A DNA stretch of 64,000 nt from Bryopsis sp. KO-2023 (taxonomy: Eukaryota > Chlorophyta > Ulvophyceae > Bryopsidales > Bryopsidaceae): assembly GCA_030272585.1 (NCBI GenBank), contig BSYQ01000009.1, positions 868,001 through 932,000 on the forward strand, in the 5' to 3' direction. The position numbers and the translations under genes are program-made. Positions 59,521-64,000 of this stretch are shown piece after piece (positions within the stretch are counted from its first letter, which is position 1; every line of letters begins with the position of its first letter). Under the pieces are notes generated by a model, which was not told where the DNA came from, did no database searches, and was given only the letters and a program-made list of their open reading frames with translations.

Positions 59521-62500
59521 ATGACAGTCCTCAGGGATCACGTGAGTTTCGGCCATTTGCTCCAGAACGAAGAGGATGGTGCCTGGTCCAATGGAGAGGA
59601 GGGAAACAAAGATCGGCAGGAAACGCCTGTGGAAAGGCCTCGATTCCATGTGATGCCCGAGAGTGGCTGGATGAACGATCCCAACGGGCCGATTCAGCAC
59701 AACGGCGTATATCACTTGTGAGTTCCAACCCCTGTCGATCGCTTGTTGGAGAAGAAACGACAGCATGGAAACCTGTCGGTGGAGTGCCTCACATGATCGT
59801 TGCTTACTGCGCGCGTCCGACCCGCAGGTTCTTCCAACATAACACAGGAACGCGTTGGAGTTGGGGGATCGATTGGTCGCACGCCGCCAGCAAAGATTTG
59901 GTTCATTGGCAGCACTTGCCTGTGGCTTTGAAGCCCACCAAAGGGTGGTACGACGCCGACGGGTGTTTTTCTGGATGTTGCGTTGTGGGCGAGGATGGAA
60001 TTCCGACCATATTGTATACCGCAGCTCGAAGAAGAGATGACAAAGACGCCCCGGCGCCGCCACCCTCGCCCCATGATCTGGGATTGATCTTCATCGAATC
60101 GCAGTGCGCCGCTCAGCCAGTTTCTGGTGCGAAATTGACGCGCCTTCACACAGGATTGCCATTTGAGATTCTATACATGTCGTTGTTTCACGTCAATCGA
60201 CCCAAGAACGCCGCCCGGATCGGGGAGAGCCAAAAATTTTGACTGAAGAATGAAGCTGAACCCTGTTTTTACCCCTTTTTGATATCTTGCGTCTATGGTG
60301 GGCTTGACACCAACTTTAAAGATATTACCTTTCTTTGCATTTTGCAGCGGGTTTTCTTCCTTCTTTTATGTGTGTGAGAAAACTGCTGGATGAAATTTAG
60401 GGGAGGATAATCTTTTGAAGGAATGGAAAAAATTTGACAAACCGCTGTTGCCAATGGCACCTGGCATGGGGAACACTTTGGCTGGCTGGAGGGACCCCTT
60501 TGTTTTCGAAAAGGGAGGAAATGGGAAAGAGTGGGGGCTGCTGATCGGAACTGGAATCGAGAATAAGGGAGGAAGTGTGATGGTCTATAAGTCAAAGAGC
60601 CTCAGCGAGGGTGAATTAAAAAACTGAAAAAAAATCAGAGTTTTTTGTACGAGAGGATGGAAAAAAAATGCAACTCAAAAGGATTCAAAACTTGAATGCT
60701 AATCAAGCCCTACTTACAAAAAAAAAAAGGAATCCTGATGAGTATAATTTGTTTCCATTCATACCTTGACTGTTTTTATTTTATTTTATTTTATTCGTTT
60801 TAATTTTTTTTTTTTTGGGGGGGGGGAAGAAATAGCTTGTTTTTTTCCTCATCATTTTTGCTGATTTTTTTTTGCACGTTTTTAGGCTGGAGGTTCGATA
60901 GGTTTCTTTGTCAAGCCCCGTCGACGAACACTGGGAAAATGTGGGAATGCCCTTCTTTGGTGAAACTCCAGCCACATCCCACGTCGAAACGAAACTTGAA
61001 CAAGGCTTTCGAATACCTCCTGTGTATTTCTCCGGACGCACCGACCAACGCAACAATTTGTTATTTGGGGGACTATGTGAATGGGAAGTTTTTGCTGGAA
61101 AACGCCATTGGGCCTTTCCAGCTGGATTTGGGCGACATCTTATATGCACCGAATTCTTTTGAAGATTCGCAGGTATTTGATCCCAAAAATCGTGTGTTTT
61201 TTTAAGGAAAAGAGGAAAGCTGGATGAAGCACTCGGGGGGAATTGAATCGGCCAAAAAATGCCTTCACTGATAGGAGAAATAAAAAAATAAGAAAAAACC
61301 ATAAAATGACCTTCCGCATGAGTTGCAAAACATAACTCAATGACCTCTTTTTATTTTATTTTTGTTGAAGGGGAGGCGAGTTATCTGGGGTTGGCTCCAA
61401 GAAAAAAAGCCGCCAGGTTATCTGACATATGCTGGATGTCAGTCTGTGCCCAGGCTGATGTGGGTCAAAGACCTGGAGCTGTTCCAGGTATATTTTGCTT
61501 CACGAACATTGTGGCCTGGATTTCTTTTTCCTTGATTTTATTTTTGGATTGAATTAGAAAAGTCTAGCAAATACTGAAATTAGAAAATTGCTTCAAAAAT
61601 ATTTCCATTTCAAAACAATGGTGCCAGATATTGTGGAATGAAATGCAAAAATTGGTTGCTAGCTTCTTTTTTCATCCCCTGAATTTCACTTGTGGCTTTG
61701 AAAAACTGAATTGGAGTTTCTAATGCAAGAAGTTGGCGACATATGCAATATGGGTTGGCTCCTCCCAGTGCTTTCCTTTTTGTTCCGTATTTTGTTAAAA
61801 CCCTTTTTTTCCCACGGACAGGAACCTGCAGAAGAGATGAGTCAGCTGAGGTCTGAAACTTTTTGGGGCGTCACAAATGTGGCTTTGACTGAGGGCAAAA
61901 ACCTGGAAGTGGGCAGCCCAGTCACCGGTCATTTCCTCGACATGGAAATCGTGGTTGAGCGAGGGACTGCACAATTTTTTGGTAATGCGCTGTTTTTTTT
62001 TTTGCCCTCCCGATTCAGTTTCATCTAACCAGAAGCAAGCAATTTTATCGAAATTTTTGAAGAATTTTTAGCTCTGAATCACCTGTCTGGTTGCATTCAC
62101 AGGCATCCAGCTGAGTCATTTCGAAAACGACGGCGAAGGTGGTTTCATCAGTTACGATTGGAACACCTCGAATCTCTGTTTCATAAACCAATCCATCCAC
62201 AGCAAAACCACCGGTGGAAAAGACGAACAAAACGCCCGGGTGTGTGGAGGCCTCACCTATCCAAATTCAGGGGACCCCTTGCGTCTCAGAATTTTCATCG
62301 ATTATTCCTTGATCGAAATTTTCACCGGCACTGGAAAAGTCCTCAGCACTCGATGCTATCGAGGGTCTCCGGCGCCCGGCTCCGATCCAAAAATAGAATT
62401 CGTGGCTGTGGGTGGCGATGTGAAAATCATCCGAGCAAAAGTGTTTGAGATGTCTTCCATTTGGGTGAAACGCCTGGAGGACCAACCATTGCCAGCCAAA

Positions 62501-62689
62501 GATGAGCAGTTTGACCAGATCATCATAATGCCGAAAAGCAAGGATATGCAGGGGTTTGCCCGCAATGACGACTGCTATTGGAATGTGAAAAGGATGTGTG
62601 GGTTGGAGAGTCTGTCATGCGGAAAGTTGTTGATTCTGGCTGCCGTAGCAATTCTTTGGTTCGTAGTCATGTGGTGGATGGTGTGGTAG
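59521..62689 (+). CDS. GH32 beta-fructofuranosidase (invertase-like) with C-terminal membrane segment
   Basis: Glycoside hydrolase family 32 enzyme, expected to cleave sucrose or fructans. Exons are 59521-59717, 59828-60191 (end uncertain), 60421-60610, 60886-61172, 61371-61487, 61822-61981 and 62103-62689, about 630 residues. All three catalytic acids are present: WMNDPNG (Asp53), GWRDPFVF and [33 protein letters not shown] and QSVPRLMW also match. The C-terminal beta-sandwich ends in [13 protein letters not shown]. Unusually, no signal peptide precedes the catalytic domain, and an in-frame TGA lies 45 nt before the ATG. The last 20 residues ([19 protein letters not shown]) form a single hydrophobic segment at the very end. 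That is the layout of a tail-anchored protein. An undetected upstream exon could alter this. Confidence 0.9.
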
Positions 62690-63569
62690 GTAGGGGGGGA
62701 GGCAGGGAGGAAAAATTGACCCTTCACGAAACGCAGTACGGAAAATTTTGGGAGAAAAAGTATCAAGATTGGCTTAACAAACTACTGTTTGAAGAACAAG
62801 GGGGGGGAAGGAGGAAGGCAGGTTTTTTTTTATTTATGGTTTGATGGAAAAATGGTGCAATCCCGTTTGCGGGGAACAAAAAAAGAGCCAAATAAAAAAG
62901 AAAGAAAAAAAACCCGTGTATCCACTGGAGCAAAATTATTGTGTTTGATGAATTGGGGGGGGGAGTAGGTTAGAGGTGTTGGGCATAATTAACCGCACCT
63001 TAAATTATCGCACCAAGGGCTGCTGTCCATTTGTTTTTTCAAGGGGGGTAAAAGAAAAAGAAGAAAAAACCCCAAAGATTGTTTTTGTTGTTTTTTCGGT
63101 TAAAATTCTTTGGCTTTTTTTTTCTCCGCCCAAAATGTCAAAATTCTTTTTTTGTGAGGGAATGAACGTGATGCTTTCAGACGGCGAGCAAGTTCCAAGT
63201 CAGACCCCGAGGGGGGACGGGGAAAGGGTGCATTCGAAATTCAAATATGCGTCGACCTTAGGGGAAGTGTGGGTTGCATGAAATTTTTGGCATTCAATAA
63301 AGTACAGCAGCTTTGTTTTTTCGAGGCCATCAGATTGTTTGATTGACATGGGTTGGTTTGCTTGGTTTTGAGAAAATATGCATGCATGCATAATTTACAC
63401 AGATGCTTCAGCCCGTATGTGTGTTTTTGCCAGTTGTGGGAGGGGGGGGGGGTTGCTTTCTGATATTTTTAACATTGAGCGAGATGTAACATTTTGCCGA
63501 CTTGGGTTGGAGCAGTGTTTGTGACCATTCGATTGGTGTCGCTTATGCGTTGCTTGGATTTACCAAACC
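62690..63569. other. 3' flank of GH32, G-rich, no gene seen
   Basis: Plus strand G/A/T-rich and C-poor, with G runs at 62806-62813, 62955-62963 and 63443-63454. No supported frame. Confidence 0.5.
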
Positions 63570-63584
63570 ACCCGTCACTAGTAA

Positions 63585-64000
63585 AAAAACGGCCAAAATA
63601 CACGGTTTTTTAAGTACTGAAACTACACGGTTTGCTAGGGTTTCGTGTCCCAGGAGCATACACGTTTTGGGAAAGAAAACACGGTTTTTGAGTGTGCCAT
63701 GGCAACATACACAGTTTGTGACGTCCGGAACGCTCGCATACACGATTTTGAAAACCGTGTATCTGCATACACGATTTGGGAAAGAAAACACGGTTTTTGA
63801 GTGTGCCATAACAACATACACGGTTTGTGACGTCCAGAACGCTCGCATACACGATTTTGAAAACTGTGTATCTGCATACACGATTTGGGAAAGAAAACAC
63901 GATTTTTGAGTGTGCCATGGCAACATACACGGTTTTCAAAACCGTGTATGTGCATACACGATTTTCAAAACCGTGTATGTGCATACACGATTTGGGAAAG
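63585..64000. repeat. 109-bp tandem satellite, continues beyond window
   Basis: Units start with GCATACACGWTTTGGGAAAG at 63656, 63765, 63874 and 63981, a spacing of 109, 109 and 107 bp. Each unit is itself built from ACACGGTTT/ACACGATTT and the reverse complement AAAACCGTGT. It includes the perfect inverted repeat ACACGGTTTTCAAAACCGTGT near 63927 and related ones near 63754 and 63957. The edge at 63585-63655 has degenerate ACACGGTTT copies. The long minus-strand frames here are a by-product of the repeat. Confidence 0.9.

Noticed and set aside
63502-63984. Four long frames of 106-135 codons in the terminal repeat
   Set aside because: They arise from a stop-free 109-bp tandem unit and have no independent evidence.
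63585-64000. Telomere or CRISPR array
   Set aside because: The unit is 109 bp with internal palindromes, not a 6-8 bp telomeric repeat, and there are no alternating unique spacers; the genome is eukaryotic.
1-64000. tRNA, snRNA or rRNA genes
   Set aside because: I looked for T-loop (GGTTCGA) and box-like sequences; the few matches fall in coding exons or lack the rest of the fold. A covariance-model search would be decisive.

Overview
This window is nuclear DNA from a photosynthetic eukaryote of the green lineage, most likely a unicellular alga. Almost every gene is split by GT-AG introns. Several families are plant-type: a CBL-interacting protein kinase (CIPK) with a NAF-like motif, a UDP-arabinopyranose mutase (RGP), a hypersensitive-induced-reaction (HIR) SPFH protein, a DUF1350 hydrolase, a DUF3110 protein and a plastid-type uroporphyrinogen-III synthase. 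Trypsin-fold proteins and an SLC44 transporter beside them fit an alga better than a land plant. I cannot name the species. Exon models were built by hand from reading frame, splice-site sequence and intron phase, and most close without a phase conflict.

Layout. 1-3508 (-): SLC44 choline-transporter-like gene, 3' end cut by the window. 5031-6453 (-): low-complexity unknown gene with unresolved 5' end. About 7.3-11.1 kb: G-poor, homopolymer-rich DNA with no gene seen. 11092-15458 (-): hnRNP F/H-type RNA-binding protein. 16585-18442 (-) and 18666-19942 (+): divergent pair, DUF3110-like and NFKBIL1-like. 20402-23957 (-) and 24379-28755 (+): divergent pair of large low-complexity, probably nuclear proteins. 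30283-34408 (+): CIPK. 37576-38646 (+): RGP, intronless. 39380-39818 (-): possible small plastid protein. 40854-42203 (-) and 42555-43394 (+): divergent pair of plastid-targeted proteins, DUF1350 hydrolase and UROS. 44143-45255 (-): small basic protein, candidate. 46388-46618 (-): possible terminal exon. 48544-50397 and 53698-55587 (-): tandem trypsin-fold genes whose catalytic serine is Asp or Glu. 56342-58342 (+): HIR. 59521-62689 (+): GH32 beta-fructofuranosidase with a C-terminal membrane segment. 63.6-64.0 kb: start of a 109-bp tandem satellite.

There is no operon logic. Several genes are arranged as divergent pairs with 0.2-0.75 kb between start codons. Themes are plastid metabolism (UROS, DUF1350, DUF3110), sugar and wall metabolism (RGP, GH32), membrane and signalling proteins (SLC44, HIR, CIPK) and RNA processing (hnRNP, RS/RGG protein). 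The most unusual features are the paired Ser-to-acidic trypsin homologues, the tail-anchored-looking GH32, the palindrome-rich satellite, and two RNA-related genes that appear able to end inside an intron.
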